From Microbacterium terrisoli (GTDB lineage: Bacteria > Actinomycetota > Actinomycetes > Actinomycetales > Microbacteriaceae), in assembly GCF_030866805.1 (NCBI RefSeq), contig NZ_CP133019.1, forward strand, positions 1,240,001 through 1,304,000: a stretch of 64,000 bases of DNA, given 5' to 3'. This document shows positions 23,609-33,500 of the stretch, in pieces. Made by a program: the position numbers and the translations under genes. The notes beneath the pieces were generated by a model. That model was not told the DNA's origin. It saw only the letters and a list, made by a program, of their open reading frames with translations, and searched no databases. How positions within the stretch are numbered: position 1 is the first letter of the stretch; every line of letters starts with the position of its first letter.

Positions 23609-23645
23609 GACTCCAGTGTGTCAGGTCGCCCTTATGCTCGGTGTC

Positions 23646-24047
23646 ATGTCGTTCGTGTTCCCCCTGCTGGTCCTGGCGGCCATGGTCGTGGCCATCGTCG
23701 ACATCGTGACGCGCGACGACAGCCAGATCAAGCACATGCCCAAATTCGTCTGGCTGATTCTGGTGATCCTGCTGCCGCTGCTGGGCGTCATCCTCTGGTT
23801 CACGATCGGGCGGGAGTACCCCGAGCACGTGTCCCGCGCTCCGCGGGCACCGCGCCCGTCACGGCGCGTGCCGCCGGCGCCGCCGTCTGTGCCTTCCGGG
23901 CCCTACGATCCGCGCACCACCGAGCAGCAGCTGGCCGATCTTGAGCGCGAGATCGAAGAAGACAGGCTGCGCGCCGAGCTGCGCCGTCGCCAGCAGGGCG
24001 GGGCGCAGGAGCCGCCTCAGGACCCGTCGGGCCCGTCCGCGCCGTAG
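23646..24047 (+). CDS. PLDc_N (phospholipase D N-terminal-like) membrane protein
   Basis: 133 aa. Two close membrane helices (FPLLVLAAMVVAIVDIVTRD and FVWLILVILLPLLGVILWF) end in GREYPEH, the standard PLDc_N hairpin found in many actinobacterial small membrane proteins without any phospholipase domain. A proline-rich linker and a charged helical tail (LADLEREIEEDRLRAELRRR) follow and probably face the cytoplasm. TATGCT (23633-23638) ends 7 nt before ATG 23646, supporting a leaderless start there. The 3' end overlaps the convergent Gfo/Idh gene by 31 bp. Confidence 0.75.
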   Translation: MSFVFPLLVLAAMVVAIVDIVTRDDSQIKHMPKFVWLILVILLPLLGVILWFTIGREYPEHVSRAPRAPRPSRRVPPAPPSVPSGPYDPRTTEQQLADLEREIEEDRLRAELRRRQQGGAQEPPQDPSGPSAP

Positions 24048-25024
24048 CGCACGCCGATCTGCCGCCGGATCTTGTCGAGCGTGGCCATGATCGCCACCGA
24101 CTCGTCGATGGGCAGGATGGCGCTGTCGCGGTCGCCCGCGGCGATGATCTCTTCTGCAGCCAGCGCCTGATACTGCATGCCTCGTCCGTCGACCCGGCTG
24201 CTGAACTCTTCGATCACCGTGCCGTCCGGTGCGCTGAGGCGGAACGTCGTCGGGCAGTACCAGACCCGATCGATGTCGATGCGCGCGTCGGTCCCGACGA
24301 TGTGCGCGGTGTTGGGGCCGGCGGCCCGCGACGAGCTGAGTGTGGTCGAGACGGCACCGCCTGCGTGCGTGAAGATCGTGGCGACCTCGGTGTCGGCGCC
24401 GGTCTCGCCCAGCCGTGCCTGAGCGAGAACCGAGGTGGGCGCGCCGAGGATGTCGCACACGAACGAGACCGGGTAGATGCCCAGGTCCAGCAGAGCCCCG
24501 CCGCCGAGCTTCAGCGCGTTTATGCGGTGCGCAGGGTCGGTCGGCAGGCTCTGGGTGTGGTCGGCGAACACTGTGCGCACCTCGCCGAGGGCACCGGCAT
24601 CCAGCAGCTCATGGATGCGACGCATGTGGGGCAGATACCGCGTCCACATCGCCTCCATCGCCAGCAGCCCGCGTGAGGCGGCCGCCTCGCGAACGGCCGC
24701 CGCCTCGCGTGCGTTGGCCGTCAGGGGCTTTTCGATGAGCACGTGCTTGCCGTGTTCGAGCGCCAGCATCGCGTCCTCTGCGTGCAGCGTGTGCGGGGTC
24801 GCGACATAGACGATGTCGACATCGGGGTCGCTGACCAGCTGCTCATAGGAGCCGTACGCGCTCGGGATCTCGAAGGATGCGGCGAACGCATCGGCGGCCT
24901 CCTTCCGGCGCGAACCCACCGCCTGGACGCTGAGGCCCGCCGTGCGCAGATCCGAGGTGAAGGCGTGGGCGATGCCGCCGGTGGCGAGGATGCCCCAGCG
25001 AAGATGCGCGCGAGAAGAAGTCAT
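24017..25024 (-). CDS. Gfo/Idh/MocA-family oxidoreductase
   Basis: 335 aa. It has an N-terminal Rossmann fold (LRWGILATGGIAHAF) and the family's EKP motif in GKHVLIEKPLTANARE near residue 95. A C-terminal sheet domain contains the conserved GGGALLDLGIYPV. It probably oxidises a sugar, polyol or dihydrodiol with NAD(P). It has its own divergent spacing and is not part of the sugar island at 42-57 kb. Substrate unknown. Confidence 0.85.
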   Translation of the reverse strand: MTSSRAHLRWGILATGGIAHAFTSDLRTAGLSVQAVGSRRKEAADAFAASFEIPSAYGSYEQLVSDPDVDIVYVATPHTLHAEDAMLALEHGKHVLIEKPLTANAREAAAVREAAASRGLLAMEAMWTRYLPHMRRIHELLDAGALGEVRTVFADHTQSLPTDPAHRINALKLGGGALLDLGIYPVSFVCDILGAPTSVLAQARLGETGADTEVATIFTHAGGAVSTTLSSSRAAGPNTAHIVGTDARIDIDRVWYCPTTFRLSAPDGTVIEEFSSRVDGRGMQYQALAAEEIIAAGDRDSAILPIDESVAIMATLDKIRRQIGVRYGADGPDGS

Positions 25025-25059
25025 ACCCTCAGGTTACTGAGAACGCGGGGGTCGCAACG

Positions 25060-26379
25060 TCAGATGGCGGCCAGCCCCCGGTCGAGGTCGGCGATCAGGT
25101 CGTCCGGGTCTTCGAGGCCGATCGACAGCCGCACCGTGGTGGTGGAGATTCCGGCCTCGGCCAGCTGCGAGCGCGAGAGGTGGCTGTGGGTCATCGAGGC
25201 CGGGTGGGTGACGATGCTGCGCGCATCGCCGATGTTGGCCAGCAGGCGCACCACGCGCAGCCCGGCGATGAAGGCCTCCACACGGGCGAAGTCTGCGGCC
25301 TCGTCGCCCGTGGCGTGCAGGTCGATCGAGAACACCGACGGCACCCCGCGCGGCAGGTATTCGGCGGCCGCCGCGTGACCGGCGTTGCCTGCCAGCCCCG
25401 GGTGGTGCACCCGTGCGACTGCGGGGTGTGCGGCCAGGTGCTCGGCCACGCGCTGCGCGGAGGACGAGTGGCGCTGCATGCGCAGGTCCAGGGTCTCCAG
25501 TCCCTGCAGCAGCTGGAAGGCGCTGGACGCCGACAGCGTCGGGCCCAGATCGTGCATGTACTTTGCTTTGATGAGCGCGATGAACGGCGAACCGCTCGCG
25601 AAGTGCTCGACCAGGCTCTCGCCGGGCACCCGGCGCGACGGCTCGGTGAGAGCCGGCCACTTCGCAGGCTGGGCGGTGAAGTCGAAAGTGCCGAGGTCGA
25701 CGATCGCGCCGCCCATGACCGATCCGTGCCCGCCGATGAACTTCGTCGCCGAGTGCACGCTGATGTCGGCACCGAACTCTTTCGGCCGCTGCAGATAGGG
25801 CGTGGCCACCGTGTTGTCGACGACCAGGGGAACCCCCGCCTCGTGGGCGATCTCTGCCACGGCACGCACGTCGAGCACCTGGGCGACGGGGTTGGCCACG
25901 GTCTCGGCGAACAGCGCGCGGGTCTCGGGGCGCACGGCCGCGCGCCACGCGTCGATGTCGTCCTGATCGACGAATGTGGTCGTGATGCCCCAGTCCGGCA
26001 GCGTGTCTTCGAGCAGGTCGACGGTGCCGCCGTACAGCTGGGTCGCCGCGACGATGTGGCCGCCGCGACCGGCCAGTGCCAGCAGCGCCACGGCCACCGC
26101 CGCCTGACCCGAGGCCAGACCCGCCGAGGCCGAACCGCCCTCGAGGGCAGCCAGACGCTGCTCGAACACGGTGACGGTGGGGTTCGCGGTGCGCGAATAG
26201 ACGTCGCCGTCGCGGCGGTGTGCGAACAGGTCGGCGGCGTGGGTGAGCGACTCGAACTCGAACGCGTTCGACTGGTAGATCGGCGGCACGGCGGCCGCCG
26301 GCGCTGTCTGCGCCGAGAAGCCCGAGCGCACCTGCGCGGTGGCGAAGGCCGGAGTGGGACAGTCGGAGTTCTCGGACAT
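25060..26379 (-). CDS. metY: O-acetylhomoserine sulfhydrylase / aminocarboxypropyltransferase
   Basis: 439 aa, typical of MetY and about 50 residues longer than cystathionine gamma-synthase. PLP-binding context: SVHSATKFIGGHGSVMGG contains the Schiff-base lysine of the ATK motif near residue 210. DNTVATPYLQRP precedes it with the PLP-ring aspartate. The long insert LGTFDFTAQPAKWPALTEPS is diagnostic of MetY. It makes homocysteine from O-acetylhomoserine and sulfide. It is divergent from a sulfurtransferase gene, a sensible sulfur-metabolism neighbourhood. Confidence 0.9.
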   Translation of the reverse strand: MSENSDCPTPAFATAQVRSGFSAQTAPAAAVPPIYQSNAFEFESLTHAADLFAHRRDGDVYSRTANPTVTVFEQRLAALEGGSASAGLASGQAAVAVALLALAGRGGHIVAATQLYGGTVDLLEDTLPDWGITTTFVDQDDIDAWRAAVRPETRALFAETVANPVAQVLDVRAVAEIAHEAGVPLVVDNTVATPYLQRPKEFGADISVHSATKFIGGHGSVMGGAIVDLGTFDFTAQPAKWPALTEPSRRVPGESLVEHFASGSPFIALIKAKYMHDLGPTLSASSAFQLLQGLETLDLRMQRHSSSAQRVAEHLAAHPAVARVHHPGLAGNAGHAAAAEYLPRGVPSVFSIDLHATGDEAADFARVEAFIAGLRVVRLLANIGDARSIVTHPASMTHSHLSRSQLAEAGISTTTVRLSIGLEDPDDLIADLDRGLAAI

Positions 26380-26449
26380 GCCTCCATTGTGGTCTCGGGT
26401 CTGCGCGGGCTCGGCGGCGTGTGTCGAAGTGTTGCGGCACGATGGAGTC

Positions 26450-27292
26450 ATGCATCCGCTCATCACCGCCGAAGAGCTGTCTCTTCTGCTGGCCTCCGAT
26501 TCTCCGGACGACGCCCCCGTCCGCGTGCTGGACGTGCGCTATCGCCTCGATCGGCCCGACGGCCATCCCGAATATCTCGACGGGCATGTGCCCGGCGCCG
26601 TCTACGTCGACCTCGATGGAGAACTCGCGCACGTGGGTCGGCCCGAAGACGGTCGTCATCCTGTTCCGAGCCTCGAGGACCTGCAGGGGGCGGCCAGAGG
26701 CTGGGGCGTGGATGACGCAGACACCATCGTCGTGTACGACGACTGGAACAGCATGGGTGCCGCCCGCGCCTGGTGGCTGCTCACCGGTGCGGGGGTCTCG
26801 GATGTCCGGGTGCTCGACGGCGGCTACCGCGCCTGGACGGGCGCGGGTCTGCCCGTGGCGACCGGTGACCAACGGCCCGGGCCGGGGTCGGTCACGCTGC
26901 ACGAGCGCACCGCGGGGGCGGCATCCATCGACGACGCGGCCGCGTGGCCCGACCACGGGGTGCTGCTGGACGTGCGCTCGCCCGAGCGCTTCCGTGGCGA
27001 GAACGAGCCGCTGGACCCGCTCGCGGGCCACATTCCGGGGGCTGTGAACCTGCCGAGCCTCGTGCATCTTGCCGACGGACGGTTCAGGGATGCTGCGGCC
27101 CTGCGCGCGGCGTTCGAGAGCGTGGGTGCGCGGCCCGGCGTGGACGTCGCCGCCTATTGCGGATCGGGGATCACCGCCGCGCACACCGCGCTGGCCGGAG
27201 CCCTCGCCGGGATCGACGTCACCGTCTACCCCGGATCATGGAGCCAATGGTCGAACACGCCCGGTCGGCCTGTGGCCACCGGGCCTGAGTGA
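26450..27292 (+). CDS. sseA: thiosulfate/3-mercaptopyruvate sulfurtransferase (two-rhodanese-domain)
   Basis: 280 aa with tandem rhodanese domains (about 1-140 and 150-280). The N-terminal domain is inactive (VYDDWNSMGAARAWW, no catalytic cysteine). The C-terminal catalytic loop reads YCGSGITAAH; the CGSGxT form is typical of mercaptopyruvate-preferring enzymes, against CRKGVT in rhodanese proper. CACGAT lies 6 nt before ATG 26450. The stop codon is embedded in one copy of the dispersed GAGCGAGCG-type repeat (27285-27307). Confidence 0.88.
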   Translation: MHPLITAEELSLLLASDSPDDAPVRVLDVRYRLDRPDGHPEYLDGHVPGAVYVDLDGELAHVGRPEDGRHPVPSLEDLQGAARGWGVDDADTIVVYDDWNSMGAARAWWLLTGAGVSDVRVLDGGYRAWTGAGLPVATGDQRPGPGSVTLHERTAGAASIDDAAAWPDHGVLLDVRSPERFRGENEPLDPLAGHIPGAVNLPSLVHLADGRFRDAAALRAAFESVGARPGVDVAAYCGSGITAAHTALAGALAGIDVTVYPGSWSQWSNTPGRPVATGPE

Positions 27293-27307
27293 GCGCAGCG
27301 AATCGAG
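27285..27307. repeat. dispersed GAGCG repeat overlapping the sseA stop codon
   Basis: CTGAGTGAGCGCAGCGAATC plus GAG begins inside the last codons of sseA and supplies its TGA. It is the same element as at 5958-5980 with two substitutions. The remaining 135 bp up to the quinone reductase gene hold nothing recognisable. Confidence 0.6.
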
Positions 27308-27442
27308 GGGTCGGGACGGCGTCGACCTGCGGATTCAAATACCTGTGCGACCTGCAGGCCAGAGTGAGTGTCGTGCCTGTTCGAGTCGGCGGAGGCGGAT
27401 CAGTATGCGGCTCATCGTGCTGCGGCGCGTCGTGCAGAGCAG

Positions 27443-28387
27443 TCACGGGATCAGCGTGATCTTGCCGTCGACCCCGGACTCCAGCGCGAGGTGCGCCTGC
27501 ACCGCATCCGCCAGGGGGAACGACGGGCCCAGCTCGACGCTGAAGCGACCTGCCGCCATCAGGGCGAGCACCACGGGCATCGCCTCGGCGCGCAGCTGCA
27601 GCTCGCGCGCTGTCAGCGGGTCGGGCGCGCCGCCCAGAAAGGCGAGAATGCCGAGGGATGCGGCATCCTTCCCCCGCACCAGGGTCGCGATACGGGTGCG
27701 GTCCGCGCACAGCCTCAGCGACACGTCGATCGCCTCGTCGGTTCCGGCGATGTCGATGACGCACGTCACGCCTTTCGCCCCGGCTGCCTCGCGCACGCGC
27801 TGTTCGAGCCCGTCGCCGTACGCGACGGGGATGGCGCCGAGCGCGCGCAGGCGATCATGCCGGCGAGGGGATGCCGTGGCGACCACTGCCGCACCCCACA
27901 GCACTGCGAGCTGCACCACGGCCTGCCCCACGGCGCCCGAACCGCCGTGCACGAGCAGCGTGTCGCCCGCCCGCACGTCGATGCTGCGCAGCGTCTGGTA
28001 GGCCGTGCCCGCGGGCACGCCCAGGGCCGCGCCCTCGGCCGCCGAGACCGCGGGCGGACGCGGCTGCACGTTCTGACAGGGCACGACGATGTCGGTCGCG
28101 TAGGTGCCCTTGACGCCGAACACGATCACCTCGTCGCCCGGTCGGAACCCCACGACGTCGGCGCCGACCGCGGTGATCGTTCCCGCACCATCGTCGCCCA
28201 CCCCGCGCGGGGTCGTGATCTCGCCCGTGGGCCGCAGCCCCGATCGGATCTTCGCATCGACCGGGTTGACGCCCGCCGCCGCCACACGCACCGCGACCTC
28301 CCCGGCAGCGGGTGCCGGGGAGGTCGTGTGCACGAGGGTCAGAACGTCGGGTCCACCGAAAGCGGTGTATTGGATCGCCTGCGTCAT
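27443..28387 (-). CDS. zinc-independent quinone oxidoreductase / MDR-type reductase
   Basis: 314 aa. GroES-like N-terminus (TQAIQYTAFGGPDVLTLVHT, typical of the QOR group), AAGVNPVDAKIRSG, then the Rossmann domain with LLVHGGSGAVGQAVVQLA near residue 145. Zinc-binding cysteines are absent, as in NADPH:quinone oxidoreductases. It probably reduces quinones or enones with NADPH. It lies 27 bp after the SSS permease gene in the same direction but has its own start context. Confidence 0.85.
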   Translation of the reverse strand: MTQAIQYTAFGGPDVLTLVHTTSPAPAAGEVAVRVAAAGVNPVDAKIRSGLRPTGEITTPRGVGDDGAGTITAVGADVVGFRPGDEVIVFGVKGTYATDIVVPCQNVQPRPPAVSAAEGAALGVPAGTAYQTLRSIDVRAGDTLLVHGGSGAVGQAVVQLAVLWGAAVVATASPRRHDRLRALGAIPVAYGDGLEQRVREAAGAKGVTCVIDIAGTDEAIDVSLRLCADRTRIATLVRGKDAASLGILAFLGGAPDPLTARELQLRAEAMPVVLALMAAGRFSVELGPSFPLADAVQAHLALESGVDGKITLIP

Positions 28388-28414
28388 ACCCTCCAGCCTG
28401 TCACGGTATGGCGA

Positions 28415-30139
28415 TCACAACGTCATGTCGGGTCGGGCGTCCTGCGCGAGCGGGTTGGCCTCTTCGGCTGCGGCAGCGCGCTCGATCTCGACGACCTTCG
28501 GGTCGTGCTCGTCTGCACCGTAGTCGCTCGGCCGAGTCGTGTCGCCGGTGTCCTTGACCTTGAAGGCCCGCAGGATCAGCGTCAGACCGACCGCGATGAC
28601 CGCGTTGACCACGAACGCCGACACACCGATGTACACCGGCACCTCGGTGAACGGGAAGTTCGCGACCGAACCGCCGAAATGGTTGTGCGTGACGGGGTTG
28701 ACGACGTTGTACGCCGCCACCGTGCCGTAGATGATGCCCGCGGCCCATCCGGCGAACAGCGCCCACTTATTGAACCAGCGCGTGTACAGACCCGCGACGA
28801 TCGCCGGGAACGTCTGCAGGATCCAGACGCCGCCCAGCAGCTGCATATTGATCGCCGAGGTCTGATCCATGCCCAGCACGAACACCAGAGCACCCAGCTT
28901 CACGACCAGCGACACGAGCTTGGAGGCCTTCGCCTCCTGCTCGGGCGTCGCATTCTTCTTGAAGTAGTCCTTGTAGATGTTGCGGGTGAACAGGTTCGAC
29001 GCCGCGATCGACATGATCGCCGCCGGCACCAGGGCGCCGATCGCGATCGCTGCGAGGGCGACGCCGGCGAACCACTTCGGGAACGCGTCGATGAACAGCT
29101 GCGGCACGACCAGCTGTGCGTTGATCGAGCCGTTCACGTCGATGGGCTGCGTGCCCGCCTTGATGGCCACATACCCCAGCAGCGCGAGCCCGCCGAGCAT
29201 CAGCGAGTACAGCGGCAGGATCATCGCATTGCGGCGGATCGTGTTGCGGCTCTTGGTCGCCAGCACGCCCGTGATCGAGTGCGGGTACATGAACAGCGCC
29301 ATGGCCGAGCCCAGCGCGAGAGTCCAGTACGCGTTGAAGCTGCCCGCACCCGGGATCACCGCGCCGAACGGGTTTCCGGTGGCGGGGTTGGTGGCGCTGA
29401 GCTTCGTGTCTGCGGCTGAGAAGATCGCATCCCATCCGCCGAACTTGGTGGGCAGGTAGATGATCGCCACGATGATCGCCGCGTAGATCAGGATGTCCTT
29501 GACCACCGCGATCAGCGCCGGAGCCCGCAGGCCCGCCGTGTAGGTGTAGGCGGCCAGCACGACGAACGCGATGATCAGCGGCAGGTCGGCCATGAACCAG
29601 TTCGTGTTCGAGCCCAGGCCCAGCACGGTCAGCACCGACTTGATGCCTACCAGCTGCAGCGCGATGTAGGGCATCGTGGCCACGATCCCGGTCACGGCCA
29701 CCACGGTCGCGAGCGTGCGGCTCTGGTACCGTCCGCCGATGAAGTCGGCTGGGGTGACGTAGCCGTGCCGGTGCGAGACCGACCACAGGCGCGACATCAG
29801 CAGGAACACGATCGGGTAGAGCACGATCGTGTACGGCACGGCGAAGAATCCGCTGACCGCACCGGTGGCCCACATGGCGGCGGGGACCGCGACGAACGTG
29901 TACGCGGTGTACAGGTCGCCGCCGAGGAGGAACCAGGTGACCCACGTGCCGAAGCCGCGGCCGCCCAGGCCCCATTCGTCCAGGGTCTTCATGCCGCGGT
30001 CAGCGGGAGCGGTGCGCCAGCGCGACGCCCAGAAGCCGATGATCGCCACCACAACGAACAGGACGACGACGATGATCAGCGGAAGCCAGTCGACCTCACG
30101 GTTGGGTGGGACGGGAGCGGCTGCGGTCACGGCGAGCAT
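28415..30139 (-). CDS. sodium:solute symporter, MctP-like monocarboxylate permease
   Basis: 574 aa with about 13 membrane helices, SSS family. Signature stretches: DEWGLGGRGFGTWVTWFLLG (entry to the core helices), GYVTPADFIGGRYQSR, and AALAAIAIGALVPAAIMSIAASNLF-like sequence near residue 350 (split over FAGVALAAIAIGAL and VPAAIMSIAASNLFTRNIY). Pairing with a DUF3311 small membrane protein is the known arrangement of MctP-type permeases for acetate, lactate, pyruvate and related acids. TGATG overlaps the DUF3311 gene by 1 nt. Lactate uptake would fit a lifestyle using deoxy sugars, but this is inference. Confidence 0.85.
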   Translation of the reverse strand: MLAVTAAAPVPPNREVDWLPLIIVVVLFVVVAIIGFWASRWRTAPADRGMKTLDEWGLGGRGFGTWVTWFLLGGDLYTAYTFVAVPAAMWATGAVSGFFAVPYTIVLYPIVFLLMSRLWSVSHRHGYVTPADFIGGRYQSRTLATVVAVTGIVATMPYIALQLVGIKSVLTVLGLGSNTNWFMADLPLIIAFVVLAAYTYTAGLRAPALIAVVKDILIYAAIIVAIIYLPTKFGGWDAIFSAADTKLSATNPATGNPFGAVIPGAGSFNAYWTLALGSAMALFMYPHSITGVLATKSRNTIRRNAMILPLYSLMLGGLALLGYVAIKAGTQPIDVNGSINAQLVVPQLFIDAFPKWFAGVALAAIAIGALVPAAIMSIAASNLFTRNIYKDYFKKNATPEQEAKASKLVSLVVKLGALVFVLGMDQTSAINMQLLGGVWILQTFPAIVAGLYTRWFNKWALFAGWAAGIIYGTVAAYNVVNPVTHNHFGGSVANFPFTEVPVYIGVSAFVVNAVIAVGLTLILRAFKVKDTGDTTRPSDYGADEHDPKVVEIERAAAAEEANPLAQDARPDMTL

Positions 30140-30408
30140 CAGGCGCCCTTCCCTTCGCGTACCTCGGCGCGGCGGCGCCGGTCTTCTTTGCGCATGATCA
30201 CGTAAGAGATGGCCAGCAGCCCCGAGGCGATGAACACCCAGAGCAGCTGGTACCAGTAGAAGAACGGGATGCCCCATAGCACGGGATCGTGCCGCGCATA
30301 CATAGGCACCAAGAGAGGCATGATGATCGCGATCGCAATCAGGATGCCGGAGATGACGTACGGCCCTGGTTTTGCAGGGCCGCGGGTGGGACTGTCGTGA
30401 GACGTCAT
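30139..30408 (-). CDS. DUF3311 small membrane protein, partner of the SSS permease
   Basis: 89 aa, two membrane helices (PYVISGILIAIAIIMPLLVP and FFYWYQLLWVFIASGLLAIS) separated by a short loop with MYARHDPVLWGIPFFYWYQ, the DUF3311 signature. It ends in a basic tail (MRKEDRRRRAEVREGKG). DUF3311 proteins are found directly upstream of MctP-like symporters and are presumed accessory subunits. GGAAGGAAG precedes the ATG. The gene starts the two-gene operon. Confidence 0.85.
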   Translation of the reverse strand: MTSHDSPTRGPAKPGPYVISGILIAIAIIMPLLVPMYARHDPVLWGIPFFYWYQLLWVFIASGLLAISYVIMRKEDRRRRAEVREGKGA

Positions 30409-30559
30409 CGTCTTCCTTCCGGGGATTCAGTTGTTCTGAAAGATCGCTGGGGAGGAGCGACCCGGGAGAAAACTTTTCACCCGCAGGCAGGGGCGCGTCA
30501 AGACCGGTACCACAATGCGGCGGTGGTGCCGGCATGTTCCGGACTGCACGAGAGCCGCC

Positions 30560-33500
30560 TCAGCTGCCGGCGACGGCCTTCGCAATGCGCTGCAGCGACA
30601 CCGACTCGGCCGTGCCCAGCGACTGCGCGAACAGACTCACGCGGTATTCCTCGAGCATCCAGCGTGCGTGCGCGAGGTGCGCGGCCGCGTCTGCGGCGGG
30701 CGGGATGACACCTCCGGCATCGGCGTACACCGCTGCTGCCCGTTCGTACTCGGTCAGGCGCGTGCGGTCACGGCCGGGATTGTCCCCCAGCGCCTGCAGC
30801 CTCATCAGCGCGCCGCGCAGATACCGCGGCAGGTGGGCCAGACGCGCGGTTCCGGTCTGCGCGATGAAGCCGGGGTAGACCAGCCCGGCCGACTGCGTCT
30901 TCACATCGTTCAAGGCGGCCAGCAGGGTCAGTGCGTTCGTAGCCTTCACTGTGCGCTCGACGTCGCGCGCGAGGGTCAGGATGCCGCAGACCTGCGACAC
31001 CGTCTGGAACAGGTCGTCGACGATGCCGGCCGACAGCGCCTCCTGCGCGCGGTCGAACGCGGCGCGCGTGCGGATGACGCCGTCGGGTGCCACTGCGGTC
31101 AGCGCGGCATCGGCCACGGCGACGCGGCAATCCTCGATCGCGGCGCGTGCCGACGGGTACGGCGAGGCGGTCAGCGCGAGCTTCTCGGCCGAGGTGAGGT
31201 GGTCGAGCACGTAGTCGGCGGGACTGGGCGCCGACAGCAGCAGCAGGCGTCGCACGCCGGTGCGGGTGCGCGCGGCGGCCATGGCGGGTGTCGCCTCGAT
31301 GCGCAGCGCGGCCGTCTTGCCCTCATCGATGAGGGCGGGGTAGCCGCGGACCACCCCACCGGCCACCTTCGTGTCGACGACGTCGGGCAGGTCGCCGAAG
31401 TCCCAGGTCGTGATGGCGCTGCGCTCGGCGAAAGACCCGGCGTTGGGCGAGCCGGCCCGAAGTGCCCCCGGGCCCACGCGCGTCGGCGCGGGGACGCGTT
31501 TCGACTCGCTGGGCTCGCTCGACGACCGGGACGCGCTCGACGCGCGGGGTTCGCTCGATCTGCGAGGATCGCTCAGCGATCGCGAGACGGCGGAGCGGGC
31601 GCGGTCGGCCAGACGCGACTGCAGGGCGGCCAGGTCGCGGTCGCTGCCGACGGCGCGGCCGCGGTCGTCCACGGCACGGAACGAGATCTGCAGGTGGCCG
31701 GGCACGCGCTCCATGTCGAAATCCGCCGCCGTCACGGGGGTGCTCGCGACGCGGCGGATGCGGTCGGCCAGGGCGCCGCGCAGTCCGGTCCGCGGCATCC
31801 CGTCGTGTGCCTCCGGACCCTGGTCGGCGATCTCGCCGGCGAACGTCGCGGCCCAGTCGGCGGCGGGGACGACGTGCTTGCGGATCGCCTTGGGCAGAGC
31901 GCGGATCAGCGCTGTGATCAGCTCGTCGCGCATCCCCGGCACCTGCCAGTCGAACCCGTCCGGGCGCAGCTGCGCGAGCAGCGCGAGGGGCACGACGGCG
32001 GTGACGCCGTCATCGACGGCGCCCGGCTCGAACCGATAGGTGAGCGAAAGCACCTGGTCGCCCTGGCGCCAGCGGGTCGGGAAGTCGCGCTCGTCGGCGC
32101 GCGACGCGTCGTCGACGAGGTCGGCCTCGGAGATGTCGAGCAGGTGCGGTGTGCGCGAGCTCGTCTCGCGCCACCAGGTCGTGAACGAGCGCACGTCGAA
32201 CACGTCTCGGGGCACGCGGGAGTCGTAGAACGCGAAGACGGCTTCGTCGCCGGCGAGGATGTCGCGTCGCCGCTCGCGCTCTTCGAGCTTCTCCAACCGT
32301 CGCCGCAGCTCGAGATTGCGTCTCTCGAATGCGGTCAGGCGCTTCTCGAGCGCGGTCGTGTCCCACTCGCCGTCCACCAGCGCGTGCTGCAGGAACAGCT
32401 CGCGGGCCATCGGCCGGTCGATGCGGGCGAGCTGCACGCGACGGCGGGGGATGATGGGCACCCCGAACAGCGTGACTTTCTCGCTTGCGACGGCGGCTCC
32501 GGCATCCTTCGACCAGTGCGGGTCGGACAGCTGGCGTTTGGCGAGGTCGCCGGCCAGCGGCTCGGCCCACGCCGGATCGATGGCCGCCACCGTGCGGGCG
32601 TACAGGCGGCTTGTCTCGACCAGTTCGGCGGACATGACCGCCTGCGGGCTCTTCTTGCGCAGCGCCGAACCGGGGAAGATCGTGAACTTCGCGCCGCGGG
32701 CGCCGACGTATTCCGCGCGGGGCTTGCGGGGCCTGGCCCCGGCCTTCTTGCGATCGCCCGCCGGTGCCAGCGATCGCTCGTCGAGCACGCCGATCTGCGA
32801 GAGCAGGCCCGCCAGGATCGCCTTGTGGATCGCATCGGGGTCGGGAGTTGTTTCGTGTCGCTTCGCTCGCTCAACGGCCGGTGCCGATGACTTCATCAGC
32901 GAACCGAGCTGGCGGTGCACGTCGAACCATTCCCGCACGCGCACGTAGTTCAGGTGCTCGGCGCGGCAGGTGCGCCGGAAGGCGCTCGAGCCGAGGTCGT
33001 GCTGCAGCTGCTGCAGGTGGTTCCACAGGTTCAGCAGCGATAAGAAATCGCTGGTGGGATCGGTGAACCGCGCGTGCAGACGGTCGGCCTGCTCCTGCTG
33101 GTCGTCGGGTCGCTCGCGCACGTCGGGGATCGACAGCCCTGCCACGATCGCCCGCACCTCGGCCAGCACGCCGGTGGCGCGCGCCTCGATCATCATGCGA
33201 GCGAACCGCGGATCGATCGGAAGTCGCGCCAGCTCGCGGCCGACGTCGGTGAGCTTCGGCTGGGGGGCGGGCCGGGCGCGCAGCGTCACCGCGCCGAGTT
33301 CGACGAGCAGCTCGAATGCGGCCTTCACGCCGCGAGAGTCGGGGGGAGTGAGGAACGGGAAGTCGGAGATGTCGCCGAATCCCAGGCTGAGCATCTGCAG
33401 TACCACGGCGGCGAGGCTCGTGCGCAGCACTTCGGGCTCGGTGAACTCCGGGCGCGTGGTGAAGTCGTCTTCGGCGTACAGGCGGATCGCGACTCCGGGT

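Noticed and set aside
27293..27442. tRNA gene suggested by GGATTCAAATACC and GTTCGAGTC
   Set aside because: The flanking bases do not pair as a T-arm and no acceptor stem or anticodon arm can be drawn.
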